A DNA stretch of 64,000 nt from Corynebacterium minutissimum. GTDB lineage: Bacteria > Actinomycetota > Actinomycetes > Mycobacteriales > Mycobacteriaceae. Shown piece by piece: positions 18,991 through 28,960 of the stretch. The stretch is taken from positions 62,001 through 126,000 of the forward strand of contig NZ_LAYQ01000012.1 in the NCBI RefSeq assembly GCF_000988205.1, read 5' to 3'. A program made the position numbers and the translations under genes. Position 1 is the stretch's first letter, and each line of letters begins with the position of its first letter. The notes beneath the pieces were generated by a model. It searched no databases, had not been told where the DNA came from, and saw nothing but the letters and a program-made list of their open reading frames with translations.

Positions 18991-19947
18991 CTACTCGGTG
19001 GTGAACTCCATCTCGGTGGCGCTGGTTTGCACCACGCGAAGATCAGAGCCTTCCGCACCATAAGAAATCGCGGTGGTCACGGAGACATCGCCGGCGGTGG
19101 GAAGCGGCTTGGTCAGATCAACGGTAACGGAGCCCTCCGAGGTCGATGTGTGGTCCGTAACCTTCAGCTCCTTGCCACGTAGCTCTTCGGGGGCGTCGGC
19201 GCCGTCGAAGGATAGTGCGCCCAGGGAAGGCCGCTGCTCAATCTTCACGCTGAGCTCAGCGACATCCCCGTCCAGCTTGTCCAAGGTATACGTTGTGGTT
19301 TGCAACAGCGTGGATTCGCCAGTGACGCGCGATTCCACCACCCATGTCGCGCCGCGGCCGATTTCCTCATCTGGGAAGACGATGGGCAGGGAGGTCAGGC
19401 TGGTGATGGCGCGCTCGACTGTGCTGCGGGCCTGATCGGTCGCCGCCTGCGGGGCGGCTAAGCGTAGCGAATTCATCTGGCCCGTATCTGTGCCGCGCCA
19501 CCCAAACTGGAAGCCTTCGGCGGAGGAGACATCCGCGCCGTCAGCCTCAGGCTTGCCTACGGTGACGAAGGCGTTGCGGCTCGCCGGGAGCTGGCCTTCG
19601 ACGTTCTCGGTGGCGGCCTCCACCGAGGCCCGCAGCGGAAGAGTGACCTTGTCCTGAGCCTCCGGTGACGGGGCCGAGCTGCCGTCCTTGCGTAGTTGCT
19701 GGTCGAAGCCCGTGGCGACCTCATACGTTAGTTCCTGCGTGGCATCGAGGTCCTTGTACGCCAGGACGCGGCTGGCGCCGTCACCGGGCTCCAAGAGGGT
19801 GACGCGCGGGGCATCGAGGGCCAAGCCGACCGGTTCTTCGACTGGCTTGGCCGGCTGGGAATAGGAACATCCGCTCAGCGCGCCGGCTACTCCTAGGACG
19901 GTGGCGGACAGGACTGCTAGAGCTCTCACACGAAACACGCATTCCAA
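18991..19947 (-). CDS. Secreted lipoprotein (DUF6263-like)
   Basis: A 318-residue exported protein. The signal peptide VRALAVLSATVLGVAGALSGC ends in the lipobox LSGC, so it should be lipid-anchored after processing by LspA, encoded divergently just upstream. The mature part is a beta-rich domain with no catalytic motif that I recognise; it has a conserved-looking GRGATWVVESRVTGE block and a C-terminal half rich in threonine and valine strands. Several start codons are possible (ATG 19947 and GTGs just inside). Function unknown. Confidence 0.8.
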   Translation of the reverse strand: MECVFRVRALAVLSATVLGVAGALSGCSYSQPAKPVEEPVGLALDAPRVTLLEPGDGASRVLAYKDLDATQELTYEVATGFDQQLRKDGSSAPSPEAQDKVTLPLRASVEAATENVEGQLPASRNAFVTVGKPEADGADVSSAEGFQFGWRGTDTGQMNSLRLAAPQAATDQARSTVERAITSLTSLPIVFPDEEIGRGATWVVESRVTGESTLLQTTTYTLDKLDGDVAELSVKIEQRPSLGALSFDGADAPEELRGKELKVTDHTSTSEGSVTVDLTKPLPTAGDVSVTTAISYGAEGSDLRVVQTSATEMEFTTE

Positions 19948-19970
19948 ATTACCGGATAAGCCTGTTTAGA

Positions 19971-20486
19971 ATGGAACGGGTGAAAGTAAGGAGTTATATC
20001 GGAGTGATGGTTGCGGTGGTGCTCGGTGTGGCCGCCGTCGACCAAGCCGTGAAGGCACTGATGCTGTCCATCCTCACGGAAGGCGAAGCCCTACCGGTAA
20101 TCGGTGATTGGTTCCGCTTCTACCTTCTGTTTAACCCCGGCGCCGCCTTCTCCATGGGAGGGGAAGGCTCGACGTGGCTGTTTACTACTATCCAACTCGC
20201 CTTCGTTGTTGGCGTAGCAATCGCCGCCCCGCGCATCCATGACAAATGGCAGGCCATTGGGCTGGCGATGATCGCCGGTGGCGCATTGGGCAATCTCATC
20301 GACCGCCTCGTGCGCGAGCCCGGTTTTTGGTTCGGCCACGTGGTGGATTACATCTCCGTGGGCAGCTTCGCTGTTTTCAATATCGCGGATGCGGCCATTA
20401 CCTGTGGAGTCGTGGTCTTCATCATTGCGATGTTTTGGGCGGAGATGCACGAGAAAGCTGAAGAAAAGGAAACGGGGGGAGAGTAA
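19971..20486 (+). CDS. lspA: Lipoprotein signal peptidase (signal peptidase II)
   Basis: LspA is an inner-membrane aspartyl protease that cuts the signal peptide from diacylglyceryl-modified prolipoproteins. The 171-residue product has four hydrophobic segments. The family blocks are present: DQAVKALM near the N-terminus, FNPGAAFS, AGGALGNLIDRL, and the catalytic aspartates in HVVDYISVG (about residue 124) and FNIADAAIT (about 141). Its stop overlaps the ATG of the pseudouridine synthase in TAATG. Lgt, which acts one step earlier, is encoded at 52125. Confidence 0.97.
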   Translation: MERVKVRSYIGVMVAVVLGVAAVDQAVKALMLSILTEGEALPVIGDWFRFYLLFNPGAAFSMGGEGSTWLFTTIQLAFVVGVAIAAPRIHDKWQAIGLAMIAGGALGNLIDRLVREPGFWFGHVVDYISVGSFAVFNIADAAITCGVVVFIIAMFWAEMHEKAEEKETGGE

Positions 20487-21409
20487 TGCGCGAAAGCCGT
20501 AGGTTGCCGGTGCCCGAAGGGCTCGATGGCATGCGCGTGGATGCCGCCTTAGCCAAGCTCCTGGGCATTTCCCGCGCCCGCGTGGCCCAGCTGTGCACGG
20601 CGGGTGACGTGGAAATCGACGGTGCGGCCGTGGGCAAGTCCGAGCGCTTAAGCGCCGGTGGCTGGATCGACGTCATGATGCCAGCGCCCGAGGAGCCGCT
20701 CATCCCCAAGGAGGAGCTGGTGGAGGGCATGGATGTCCTCTACGCGGACGAGGATGTCATCTGCGTGTTCAAGCCCGTGGGTGTGGCTGCGCACCCGACT
20801 TTGGGCTGGGATGGGCCCACCGTCATCGGCGGGCTGCGGGCGGCGGGCTATGCGCTTGCCGACGCCGGCCCTACCGAACGCAAGGGCATCGTCCACCGCC
20901 TCGACGTGGGAACCTCAGGCGTCATGGTGGTAGCCGCTAGTGAGCGGGCCTACTCGCAGCTCAAGAACGCCTTCCGCGAGCGCACCGTGAAAAAGACCTA
21001 TCACGCCGTGGTCCAAGGCCTGCCCGATCCCATCGTCGGCACCATTGATGCGCCTATCGGGCGCCATCCTTCCGCGGGGTGGAAGTTTGGGGTCATTGAT
21101 GACGGCAAGCCGGCGGTGACGCACTACACGCTGCTCGAGGCCTTCCGCGAGGCCAGCCTCCTCGAAGTCCACCTGGAGACCGGCCGCACCCACCAGATCC
21201 GCGTGCACATGTCCGCCACGGGGCATCCCTGCGTGGGCGACCCGATGTATGGCTGTGATCCGAACCTGGCGAAGCGCGTGGGGCTTAACCGCCAGTGGTT
21301 GCACGCGGTCGAGCTCGGTTTTACCCACCCCGGAACTGGCAAGTGGTTTGAATGCACCGCACCCTACCCGGACGATCTGAAGCACGCCGTGGAGGTATTG
21401 CGCGGATGA
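20486..21409 (+). CDS. rluD: RluD-type 23S rRNA pseudouridine synthase
   Basis: The 307-residue enzyme converts uridines in RNA to pseudouridine; the RluD/RluC type usually acts on 23S rRNA. An S4 RNA-binding domain (GMRVDAALAKLLGISRARVAQLCTAGDVEIDG) fills residues 10-60. The catalytic motif GIVHRLDVGTSGVMVVA holds the Asp at about residue 139, and GRTHQIRVHMSATGHPCVGDPMYG follows. It starts in the lspA stop codon and overlaps the next gene by four bases, giving a three- or four-gene operon with lspA. The lspA-rluD pairing is common in Gram-positive bacteria. Confidence 0.94.
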   Translation: MRESRRLPVPEGLDGMRVDAALAKLLGISRARVAQLCTAGDVEIDGAAVGKSERLSAGGWIDVMMPAPEEPLIPKEELVEGMDVLYADEDVICVFKPVGVAAHPTLGWDGPTVIGGLRAAGYALADAGPTERKGIVHRLDVGTSGVMVVAASERAYSQLKNAFRERTVKKTYHAVVQGLPDPIVGTIDAPIGRHPSAGWKFGVIDDGKPAVTHYTLLEAFREASLLEVHLETGRTHQIRVHMSATGHPCVGDPMYGCDPNLAKRVGLNRQWLHAVELGFTHPGTGKWFECTAPYPDDLKHAVEVLRG

Positions 21410-22005
21410 GCCCGCAGCGGAGCACGCGCCAGCGCATCTACCGGCGCCGCCGTGCCGCGGCACTGGTGCTGCTGGCCGTGTTGGCGCTGGTGGTGATTGT
21501 CCTTTTCGGTCTGCTTGGCACGCAGCCTCGCTCGGCGTTGCAGGGAGACCAGCTGGGCCCGGATGGAACCGAGACTGCCGCCGAATACCGCGAGCGCGCG
21601 GAGGCCTCGCTGGCGCAGGCGGATAAGCCAGCCTATGCGCTGGTGGGTTTTAATAAGCCGCTGAGTCCACACGACGTCTCTGAGGCTCTGCAACCAATCC
21701 AGCGGATGGATGCCATCGTGATTGGGCTGGCCGCTCCTATCGCTGTTCCCGAACCCGTCGCAGGAGCCGAGCGCGCCGACGTCATCGAGGCGGTGTTCGC
21801 CCGCGTGGCTGCGCAAGCCAATGGCATGGGCGAGGAAGTCCCCACGCACGTTGATGCGGTGGTGGTCTATTCTGCGGGCACCCAACTGCGCGCACTCGCC
21901 TCCGACCCGCGGGTCGATACCGTGGAGGTTGCCCCCGACGATGCCGCCTGGGGATCCTTCGGCGTGCGCCCGCCCGCTAACGTCGGACAGAACGAGAACC
22001 GCTAA
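21406..22005 (+). CDS. Conserved single-pass membrane protein
   Basis: A 199-residue protein starting at ATG 21406 inside the end of rluD (four-base overlap). A basic N-terminus (SPQRSTRQRIYRRRRAA) precedes one membrane helix (LVLLAVLALVVIVLFGLL, about residues 19-37), so most of the protein should face outside. The outer part has a regular alpha/beta pattern but no motif that I recognise. Position after lspA-rluD suggests a shared transcript. Function unknown. Confidence 0.78.
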   Translation: MSPQRSTRQRIYRRRRAAALVLLAVLALVVIVLFGLLGTQPRSALQGDQLGPDGTETAAEYRERAEASLAQADKPAYALVGFNKPLSPHDVSEALQPIQRMDAIVIGLAAPIAVPEPVAGAERADVIEAVFARVAAQANGMGEEVPTHVDAVVVYSAGTQLRALASDPRVDTVEVAPDDAAWGSFGVRPPANVGQNENR

Positions 22006-22023
22006 AACAGTCAAGGAGAAGAC

Positions 22024-22293
22024 ATGCGTTTGTTTCCGAACACCTCTACGTGGCCGCCGAACTACCGCTTTGCTTACCTCTTGATGTGGGCGGGCGCGTT
22101 CATCGCCTCCGGGGCTGCCATCGCGCAAGGTATCTGGGGTGCCGACAAGCTCACCTTCGGCATTCTCGTCGTGGTGGCCATCTACTGCATCGCCATGGCC
22201 ATTCTCATGCCGCGGTGGGCGCTGAACGCGCGCGAGGAATCCGCCCGGCGCGCCCAGGCTAAGCAAGCGCGCGAGGAGCTGAAGCGCCGCTAG
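22024..22293 (+). CDS. Small membrane protein, two helices
   Basis: An 89-residue protein with a strong Shine-Dalgarno (AAGGAGAAGAC) before the ATG. Two hydrophobic segments are clear: FAYLLMWAGAFIASGAAIA and FGILVVVAIYCIAMAILMP. A charged C-terminal tail ([22 protein letters not shown]) should lie in the cytoplasm. It is the last gene of the lspA unit and its stop overlaps the convergent rarD gene by four bases. Function unknown. Confidence 0.75.
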   Translation: MRLFPNTSTWPPNYRFAYLLMWAGAFIASGAAIAQGIWGADKLTFGILVVVAIYCIAMAILMPRWALNAREESARRAQAKQAREELKRR

Positions 22294-23195
22294 TCCTCTG
22301 CGGTGGCGCGTGACTCGCCAGCGGGGTGGAGGCGGGCGCGGCGTCGAGAAGCGCGGCCCATGCGTACCAAGTCTGCAAGGTAGATGATCACCGCAACCCA
22401 GATGATGGCGAAGCCGATCCAGCGTTCGGTGGACATGTGCTCCTGGGTCACGAACAGCGCCCACAGCATCTGCATGATGGGGGTCATGTACTGCAGCATG
22501 CCGAGGGTAGACAGGCGCAGGTGCTTAGCACCCTGCGCGAAACACAGCAGCGGTAGGGCAGTGACGAGGCCGGAGGTAATCAGCAGTGCGACGTGCCCGG
22601 GGCCTTCGGTAGTGAAGGTGGATTCGCCCTGTGCTTGGAGGTAGCCCAGGTAGATGAGTGCGAAGGGGAGCATGACAATTGTTTCCGCGGCCACCGACCC
22701 CATGGAGGAGACCGTGATGCGCTTTTTAAGCAGGCCGTAGATACCGAAGCTGAAGGCTAGGGCCAGTGAGTAGTAGGGGGCCTGACCGGTCATGAAGGTT
22801 AGCCACAACACGGCGATGAAGGCGATGCTGACCGACGCCACCTGCGCCTTCGTCAGCTTTTCCTTGAGGAAGATGATTCCTAGGGCCACGGAGACGAGCG
22901 GGTTGATGAAGTAGCCAAGTGCGGCATCGGCCACGTGGTCGCTGTTGATGGCGATGACGTAGGTTCCCCAGTTGATGGTGATGGCCACGCCGCAGGCGAG
23001 CATCCACCCCCAGGTGCGCAAGCTGAACGCGCGTAACTCGCGCCAGCCGCCGGTTACCAAGAGCATTGCGGTGACAAGAACCGCGGTCCACACGATGCGG
23101 TGGGCCAAGATCTCGAAAGGGCTGGCGGGGCGCAGCAGCGGGAAAAACGCCGGGAAGAAGCCCCACATGAGATAGGCAGCAATGGTGTAGAACAT
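22290..23195 (-). CDS. rarD: EamA family transporter, RarD type
   Basis: A 301-residue inner-membrane protein of the drug/metabolite transporter superfamily, with about ten hydrophobic helices and the internal EamA duplication. It begins [21 protein letters not shown], typical of the RarD subgroup, and contains [41 protein letters not shown], the family's best conserved block. Substrate unknown. It is divergent from dnaE with a very small gap, so the two share a short promoter region. Confidence 0.92.
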   Translation of the reverse strand: MFYTIAAYLMWGFFPAFFPLLRPASPFEILAHRIVWTAVLVTAMLLVTGGWRELRAFSLRTWGWMLACGVAITINWGTYVIAINSDHVADAALGYFINPLVSVALGIIFLKEKLTKAQVASVSIAFIAVLWLTFMTGQAPYYSLALAFSFGIYGLLKKRITVSSMGSVAAETIVMLPFALIYLGYLQAQGESTFTTEGPGHVALLITSGLVTALPLLCFAQGAKHLRLSTLGMLQYMTPIMQMLWALFVTQEHMSTERWIGFAIIWVAVIIYLADLVRMGRASRRRARLHPAGESRATAED

Positions 23196-23251
23196 TTAAG
23201 AAAATGTACCTCAGCGAGGACCTACGGGCGAAGTTTGACGTCCCCGCTAAG

Positions 23252-26200
23252 ATGAGCCGCATGGCCAAAAACTCCTCCTTCGTCCATCTGCACAACCACA
23301 CCGAATTCTCCATGCTGGATGGCATGGCCAAGGTGGACATGTTGGCGGATGAGGTCCTCCGCCAAGGTATGCCTGCAGTCGGCATGACCGACCACGGCAA
23401 CATGTATGGCTCCAATGCCTTCTATCAACGGATGACCAGCGCCGGTATTAAACCCATCATCGGCATCGAGGCCTACCTGGCTCCTGAGTCACGTTTCAAC
23501 AAGAAGCGCGTGCTGTGGGGAACCCCGGACCAGAAACGTGATGACGTTTCCGCCTCCGGCGCTTACCTGCACCAGACCATGCTGGCGGAGAATGAAACCG
23601 GCCTACGGAACCTGTTCAAGCTTTCCTCCCTGGCTTCCTACGAGGGTCAGTTAGGCAAGTGGCCGCGCATGGACGCGGAGCTTATTGCCGAGCACGCCGA
23701 AGGCATCATCGCGACCACCGGCTGCCCCTCCGGCGACGTGCAGACCCGCCTGCGCTTGGGCCAGTTCAACGAGGCTCTCGAGGCCGCTGCCATGTGGCAG
23801 GACATCTACGGCAAGGACAACTTCTTCCTGGAGCTCATGGACCATGGGCTGGACATCGAGAAGCGCACGCGCGACGGCCTGCTGGAGATCGGCCGCAAGC
23901 TGGACTTGCCGCCGTTGGTGACCAATGACTGCCACTACGTGCTGGAGTCTCAAGCCCCGGCGCACGAGGCCATGCTGTGCGTGCAGACCGGCAAGACGTT
24001 CATGGACCCGGACCGTTTTAAGTTCGACGGCACCGGCTACTACATCAAGACTGCTGCGCAGATGCGTGAGCTGTGGGATCACATGGTGCCGGAGGCCTGC
24101 GATAACACCCTGTGGATTGCCGAGCGCGTGCAGGACTACGGTGCGATTTGGGAGGAGCACACCCACGATCGCATGCCGATTGCCGACGTCCCCGAGGGCC
24201 ACACCCCAACCTCCTGGCTGACCCACGAGGTGATGGAAGGACTGAAGGATCGCTTCAACGGTGGGGATGTGCCGCAGGAGTACATCGACCGCGCTGAGTA
24301 CGAGATCAGCGTCATCGACATGAAGGGCTACCCCTCCTACTTCCTCATCGTGGCCGAGCTCATCAAGCACGCCCGCTCCATTGGCATTCGCGTCGGTCCG
24401 GGCCGTGGTTCGGCGGCCGGTGCACTCGTGGCCTACGCGCTGACTATTACTAACATTGACCCCATCGAGCATGGCCTGCTCTTCGAGCGATTCTTGAACC
24501 CGGAGCGTCCCTCCGCACCTGATATCGATATCGACTTTGATGATCGCCGCCGCGGCGAGATGATTACCTACGCCGCCGATAGGTGGGGCGAGGACAAGGT
24601 TGCCCAGGTGATCACCTTCGGCACCGTGAAGACCAAGCAGGCAATTAAGGACTCCGCCAAGGTGCACTTTGGCCAGCCGGGCTTCCAGATGGCGGACCGC
24701 ATTAATGGTGCGCTGCCGCCTGCCATCATGGCCAAGGACATCCCGCTCGCCGGCATCATGGACCCAGAGCACGAGCGCTATTCGGAGGCGACCGAGGTCC
24801 GGCAGATGATTGAGACCGACCCGGACGTGAAGAAGATTTATGAGACCGCCCGCGGCCTCGAGGGCGTGGTCCGCCAGGCCGGCGTGCACGCTTGTGCGGT
24901 GATTATGGCCTCTGTGCGGCTTATGGACCACATCCCGATGTGGAAGCGCCCTGCCGACGGCGCCTACATCACTGGCTGGGACTACCCGGCCTGTGAGGCC
25001 ATCGGCCTGCTGAAGATGGACTTCTTGGGCCTGCGCAACCTCACCGTGATCGGTGACTGCCTGGAAAACATCAAGAAAAACCGCGGCGAGGAAGTCCACC
25101 TAGAAGACCTCCATGCCGACGACCCGAATGCCTCAAAGGTCTATGACCTGCTCTCACGCGGCGATACCCTGGGCGTGTTCCAGCTCGACTCGGGCGGCAT
25201 GCAGGAGCTGCTCAAGAGAATGAAGCCAACGGGCTTTAAGGACATCGTGGCGTCACTGGCGCTCTACCGTCCAGGACCGATGGGCGTGAACGCGCACTGG
25301 GATTACGCGGACCGCAAGAACGGCCGCAAGGAAATTACCCCAATTCACCCCGAGCTGGAGGAGCCGCTCAAGGAGATCCTCGATGAGACCTACGGTCTCA
25401 TCGTGTACCAGGAGCAGATCATGCGTATCTCGCAGAAAGTGGCAAACTACACCGCCGGCGAGGCCGATGGCTTCCGTAAGGCCATGGGTAAGAAGAAGCC
25501 AGAAGTGCTGGCCCAGCAGTATGACAAGTTCTGGGGCGGCATGAAGGACAATGGCTACTCCAAGGAAGCCATGGACGCTCTGTGGGGCACCATTGAGCCC
25601 TTCGCCTCCTACGCGTTCAACAAGTCCCATGCCGCGGGTTATGGTTTGGTGTCCTTCTGGACGGCCTACCTCAAGGCCTACTATGCGCCGGAATACATGG
25701 CCGCACTGTTGACCTCGGTGGGTGACAAGAAGGACAAGTCCGCCATCTACCTGGCTGACTGCCGCCACCTGGGCATCCGCGTGCTCTCCCCAGATGTCAA
25801 CGAATCGGTGGAGACCTTCCAGGCTGTCGGCGAAGATATTCGTTTCGGCATGGGCGCTATCCGCAATGTCGGTGGGGAAGTGGTGGATTCCATCGTGAAG
25901 ACGCGCCGGGAGAAGGGTGCTTTTACGTCCTTCTCCGACTACCTGGACAAGATTGAGCTGGCGGCCTGTTCGAAGCGCGTCACCGAATCCCTCATCAAGG
26001 CCGGTGCTTTCGATTCCTTGGAACATCCGCGCAAGGGCCTCATGCTCATCCATGAAGATGCCGTCGATTCAGTGCAAACGACCAAGAAAGCAGCCGACAA
26101 AGGCCAATTTGACCTCTTCGCTGGCTTTGGCGGCGGGGATGAACAGGGCGACTCTGTTTCCGCCTTTGCCATCGATATCCCGGAGGAGAACTGGGACCGT

Positions 26201-26836
26201 AAACACGAGCTGGCTTTGGAGAGGGAGATGCTCGGTCTGTACGTGTCCGGCCACCCTCTCGATGGCTTCGAGGAAGCGCTCAACGCGCAGACCGACACCC
26301 CGATTACGAAGATCCTCAACGGTGAAGTGGGCAATGGCCAGGAGCTCGTGATTGGCGGCATCATCTCAGGTGTGGATAGGCGCTTTTCCAAGCGCGATGG
26401 TTCGCCCTGGGCCATCGTCAGCATCGAAGACCATAACGGCGCGCAGGTGGATATCCTCGTGTTCAACCAGGTCTACTCGCTGGTAGCCCCGCAGATTGCG
26501 GAAGACAACATCATCCTGGCCAAGGTCCAGGTGAAGATCCGCGATGAGCGCATGTCCCTGTTCTGCTCCGATATCCGCGTTCCCGATTTGGGGCCGGGCA
26601 ACGGCGCCGGCCTGCCTCTGCGCCTGACCATGCGCACGGATCAGTGCACGATGGACAACATTGCGCGGCTCAAGCAGGTCCTGGTCAACAACAAGGGTGA
26701 GTCCGACGTGTACCTCACGCTTGTCGACGGCGAAGAGTCCACCATGATGGTCCTCGGCGAACATCTGCGTGTGGAGCGCTCCAGCAACCTCATGGGTGAT
26801 CTCAAGGCGACGATGGGCGCCGGCATCCTTGGGTGA
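23252..26836 (+). CDS. dnaE: DNA polymerase III subunit alpha
   Basis: Replicative polymerase. The N-terminal PHP domain starts [20 protein letters not shown] with its metal-binding histidines. The polymerase acidic triad region [14 protein letters not shown] lies near residue 425, [19 protein letters not shown] comes before it, and [26 protein letters not shown] follows. The C-terminal OB fold is [30 protein letters not shown]. The frame is open from 23204, and starts at 23204, 23252 or 23261 are possible; none has a good Shine-Dalgarno. The 23252 or 23261 start gives the N-terminus expected for corynebacterial DnaE. Confidence 0.97.
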   Translation: MSRMAKNSSFVHLHNHTEFSMLDGMAKVDMLADEVLRQGMPAVGMTDHGNMYGSNAFYQRMTSAGIKPIIGIEAYLAPESRFNKKRVLWGTPDQKRDDVSASGAYLHQTMLAENETGLRNLFKLSSLASYEGQLGKWPRMDAELIAEHAEGIIATTGCPSGDVQTRLRLGQFNEALEAAAMWQDIYGKDNFFLELMDHGLDIEKRTRDGLLEIGRKLDLPPLVTNDCHYVLESQAPAHEAMLCVQTGKTFMDPDRFKFDGTGYYIKTAAQMRELWDHMVPEACDNTLWIAERVQDYGAIWEEHTHDRMPIADVPEGHTPTSWLTHEVMEGLKDRFNGGDVPQEYIDRAEYEISVIDMKGYPSYFLIVAELIKHARSIGIRVGPGRGSAAGALVAYALTITNIDPIEHGLLFERFLNPERPSAPDIDIDFDDRRRGEMITYAADRWGEDKVAQVITFGTVKTKQAIKDSAKVHFGQPGFQMADRINGALPPAIMAKDIPLAGIMDPEHERYSEATEVRQMIETDPDVKKIYETARGLEGVVRQAGVHACAVIMASVRLMDHIPMWKRPADGAYITGWDYPACEAIGLLKMDFLGLRNLTVIGDCLENIKKNRGEEVHLEDLHADDPNASKVYDLLSRGDTLGVFQLDSGGMQELLKRMKPTGFKDIVASLALYRPGPMGVNAHWDYADRKNGRKEITPIHPELEEPLKEILDETYGLIVYQEQIMRISQKVANYTAGEADGFRKAMGKKKPEVLAQQYDKFWGGMKDNGYSKEAMDALWGTIEPFASYAFNKSHAAGYGLVSFWTAYLKAYYAPEYMAALLTSVGDKKDKSAIYLADCRHLGIRVLSPDVNESVETFQAVGEDIRFGMGAIRNVGGEVVDSIVKTRREKGAFTSFSDYLDKIELAACSKRVTESLIKAGAFDSLEHPRKGLMLIHEDAVDSVQTTKKAADKGQFDLFAGFGGGDEQGDSVSAFAIDIPEENWDRKHELALEREMLGLYVSGHPLDGFEEALNAQTDTPITKILNGEVGNGQELVIGGIISGVDRRFSKRDGSPWAIVSIEDHNGAQVDILVFNQVYSLVAPQIAEDNIILAKVQVKIRDERMSLFCSDIRVPDLGPGNGAGLPLRLTMRTDQCTMDNIARLKQVLVNNKGESDVYLTLVDGEESTMMVLGEHLRVERSSNLMGDLKATMGAGILG

Positions 26837-26909
26837 GCCCACCTGCTGGGGCCGCGTGCTGAATAAAAGTGCAGAACGAAGCGGGCTGTGCTTCGCCCGT
26901 GGGTTACGC

Positions 26910-26925
26910 TAGACAGCACAGTCTA
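26910..26925. promoter_or_regulatory. McbR operator (TAGAC-N6-GTCTA) before the MetE-like gene
   Basis: TAGACAGCACAGTCTA matches the McbR consensus of C. glutamicum, TAGAC-N6-GTCTA, at every defined base, and the flanking C and G extend the palindrome to 18 bases (26909-26926). It ends 22 bases before the ATG at 26948, well placed to block transcription. McbR is the TetR-type repressor of methionine and cysteine synthesis genes. Confidence 0.85.
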
Positions 26926-26947
26926 GTTGAAAGGGAATGTACCTCCT

Positions 26948-28144
26948 ATGGTCAATAAGATCCGCACCACCCACGTCGGCTCGCTGCCACGCACCAAGGA
27001 GCTGCTGGAGGCTAACCTCGAGCGCTCCGCCGGCACCATCTCCGATGAGAAGTTCCACGAGATTCTGGAGCGTTCGGTCGCTGACGTGGTCAAGCGCCAG
27101 GTTGATCTCGGCATCGACATCATCAACGAGGGCGAATACGGCCACATCACCTCTGGCGCTGTGGACTATGGTGCCTGGTGGAACTACTCCTTTACCCGCC
27201 TGGGTGGACTGACCATGACGGACAAGGACCGCTGGGAAATCGGTGACAAGATCCGTTCCGAGCCGGGCAAGATTCGCCTTTCCTCGATGAAGGATCGCCG
27301 CGACCGCGCACTGTTCGCCGAAGCTTACAACGATCCGGATTCGGGTATCTTTACCGGCCGCAAGAAGGTCGCTAACCCGGAGTTCACCGGCCCGGTTACG
27401 TACATCGGCCAGGAGCAGGTCGAGGCGGACGTGAAGCTGCTTGCCCACGCCCTCCCCGAAGGCACCGAAGGCTTCGTCGCCGCCCTATCTCCGGGTGCTG
27501 CGGCACGTCTGCCCAACAAGTACTACGAGGATGAGTCCGATCTCGTGCGTGCGTGTGGCGAGGCGCTCAAGGTGGAGTACAAGGCCATTACCGATGCCGG
27601 TCTAACAGTCCAGTTCGATGCCCCGGATCTGGCCGAAGCTTGGGACTCGGTGGTCCCGGAACCGACCGTAGAGGACTTCCAGGCATTCCTGCGCGAGCGC
27701 ATTGACATCCTCAACGAGTCCATCAAGGATATCCCGCGCGAGCAGACCCGCCTGCACATCTGCTGGGGTTCCTGGCATGGCCCGCACGTGACGGATATTC
27801 CGTTCGCGGACATCATTGAAGAGATCCTGCAGGCCAAGGTCGGCGGCTTCTCCTTCGAGGGCGCCTCGCCGCGCCACGCACACGAGTGGCGCGTGTGGCA
27901 GGACCACAAGCTACCGGAGGGCACTGTCATCTACCCGGGTGTGATTTCGCACTCGACAAACGCGGTGGAGCACCCGCGCCTAGTGGCGGATCGCATTATC
28001 CGTTTCGCCGAGCTGGTGGGCCCCGAGAACGTCATCGCGTCGACGGACTGCGGTCTCGGCGGACGCCTGCACCACCAGATCGCGTGGGCAAAACTGGAGT
28101 CCCTCGTCGAAGGCGCACAGATCGCCACGGAGGAACTGTTCTAA
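26948..28144 (+). CDS. Cobalamin-independent methionine synthase-like protein (MetE C-terminal domain only)
   Basis: A 398-residue single-domain relative of the C-terminal catalytic half of MetE. The zinc ligands are recognisable: His and Cys in RLHICWGSWHGPH (about residues 267-279), Glu in FSFEGAS (about 300) and Cys in STDCGLGG (about 363). The N-terminus TTHVGSLPRTKELL is typical of the family. It lacks the N-terminal MetE half, so the methyl donor may not be methyltetrahydrofolate polyglutamate. A perfect McbR box upstream places it in the sulphur amino-acid regulon. Methyl transfer to homocysteine is inferred from family and regulation. Confidence 0.85.
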   Translation: MVNKIRTTHVGSLPRTKELLEANLERSAGTISDEKFHEILERSVADVVKRQVDLGIDIINEGEYGHITSGAVDYGAWWNYSFTRLGGLTMTDKDRWEIGDKIRSEPGKIRLSSMKDRRDRALFAEAYNDPDSGIFTGRKKVANPEFTGPVTYIGQEQVEADVKLLAHALPEGTEGFVAALSPGAAARLPNKYYEDESDLVRACGEALKVEYKAITDAGLTVQFDAPDLAEAWDSVVPEPTVEDFQAFLRERIDILNESIKDIPREQTRLHICWGSWHGPHVTDIPFADIIEEILQAKVGGFSFEGASPRHAHEWRVWQDHKLPEGTVIYPGVISHSTNAVEHPRLVADRIIRFAELVGPENVIASTDCGLGGRLHHQIAWAKLESLVEGAQIATEELF

Positions 28145-28206
28145 CCCGCCGCCCAGGCTGGGGCACGCACATGCTTTAGTGCGCGGTCCGTCCGAGGGCG
28201 AAATAA

Positions 28207-28238
28207 AAAGGCGCGAACCACACTTGGTTCGCGCCTTT
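28207..28238. terminator. Terminator after the MetE-like gene
   Basis: AAAGGCGCGAACCA (28207-28220) and TGGTTCGCGCCTTT (28225-28238) form a perfect 14-bp stem with loop CACT. The genes on each side converge, so it serves both directions. Confidence 0.92.
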
Positions 28239-28257
28239 GAGATCGTGCGGTAGGGAA

Positions 28258-28850
28258 TTATTCCTCAGCCGCGTCAGCCTCTTCCTTCTTCTTGGTGTTA
28301 TCCCAGTAGAAACCATGACTCTTGAGGAAGGCACGCAGGTCGTTGAGAACAGCCGGGTTGGACTGCGCGACCGCGGCCAGCAGGTTGATGCCGACGGAGA
28401 GTAACGCAACTGCGCCACCGATCCACGCAAAGACCTCCTCGGCCGTGTCATTGGGGCGTGCAGACTGTACCCAGTCCGGCATCTCGTCCCATTCCTTCTC
28501 CAGCTCAGCGTCCTTTTCTTCCTGGACGCAGTCTGGCTCTGTTGGCATTCCCGAGGAACCATAACCGTTAAGGATGCCGAGTCCGAGCTCCTGCGGCCCC
28601 ATGAAGGACGAGCCCGCGGTGTCATCGGCCACCGCGTTTTCGTGCTCCTCGCGCGCCTTGCGCACCGCGTCCGCGCACTCCTCGGAAAGGCCGGAGGTGT
28701 TGATGTGACCGATGTTCATCGAGCTTCCGCCAGTGGAGCTCTGGCCGCTCTGGGGCTGGGCACTACCAGAAGCGTCGTCGCTGCAGCCAGCGGAGTTACC
28801 AGGGTCATCGTCGTGGCGCACACTGCGATCAGGGAGGTTGAAAGGCGCAT
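28258..28850 (-). CDS. Putative lipoprotein, probably interrupted by a -1 frameshift in the signal peptide
   Basis: From ATG 28850, behind AAGGAG, the sequence reads as a signal peptide (RLSTSLIAVCATTMTLVTPL) but soon loses sense. One frame over, a sensible protein runs from AGCSDDASGSAQPQ to the stop at 28258. Joining the two by one added base between about 28785 and 28805 gives a lipoprotein with an AGC box. The mature part is Ser/Gly-rich, then acidic (PDCVQEEKDAELEKEWDEMPDW), with one hydrophobic segment (VFAWIGGAVALLSVGINLLAAVA) and a charged end. The frame itself is open further upstream, but that extension has no signal sequence. Function unknown. Confidence 0.55.
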
Positions 28851-28960
28851 AATCAGAGGGTTCTCCTTGGGAAGGGATGCGAGGGGATGAGAAAAAAGGG
28901 GGAGGGGCTTCGAGCAAGCCCATCTCAATGTAGCAGCCCTCCCCAGGAGCGCGGTAGGGG

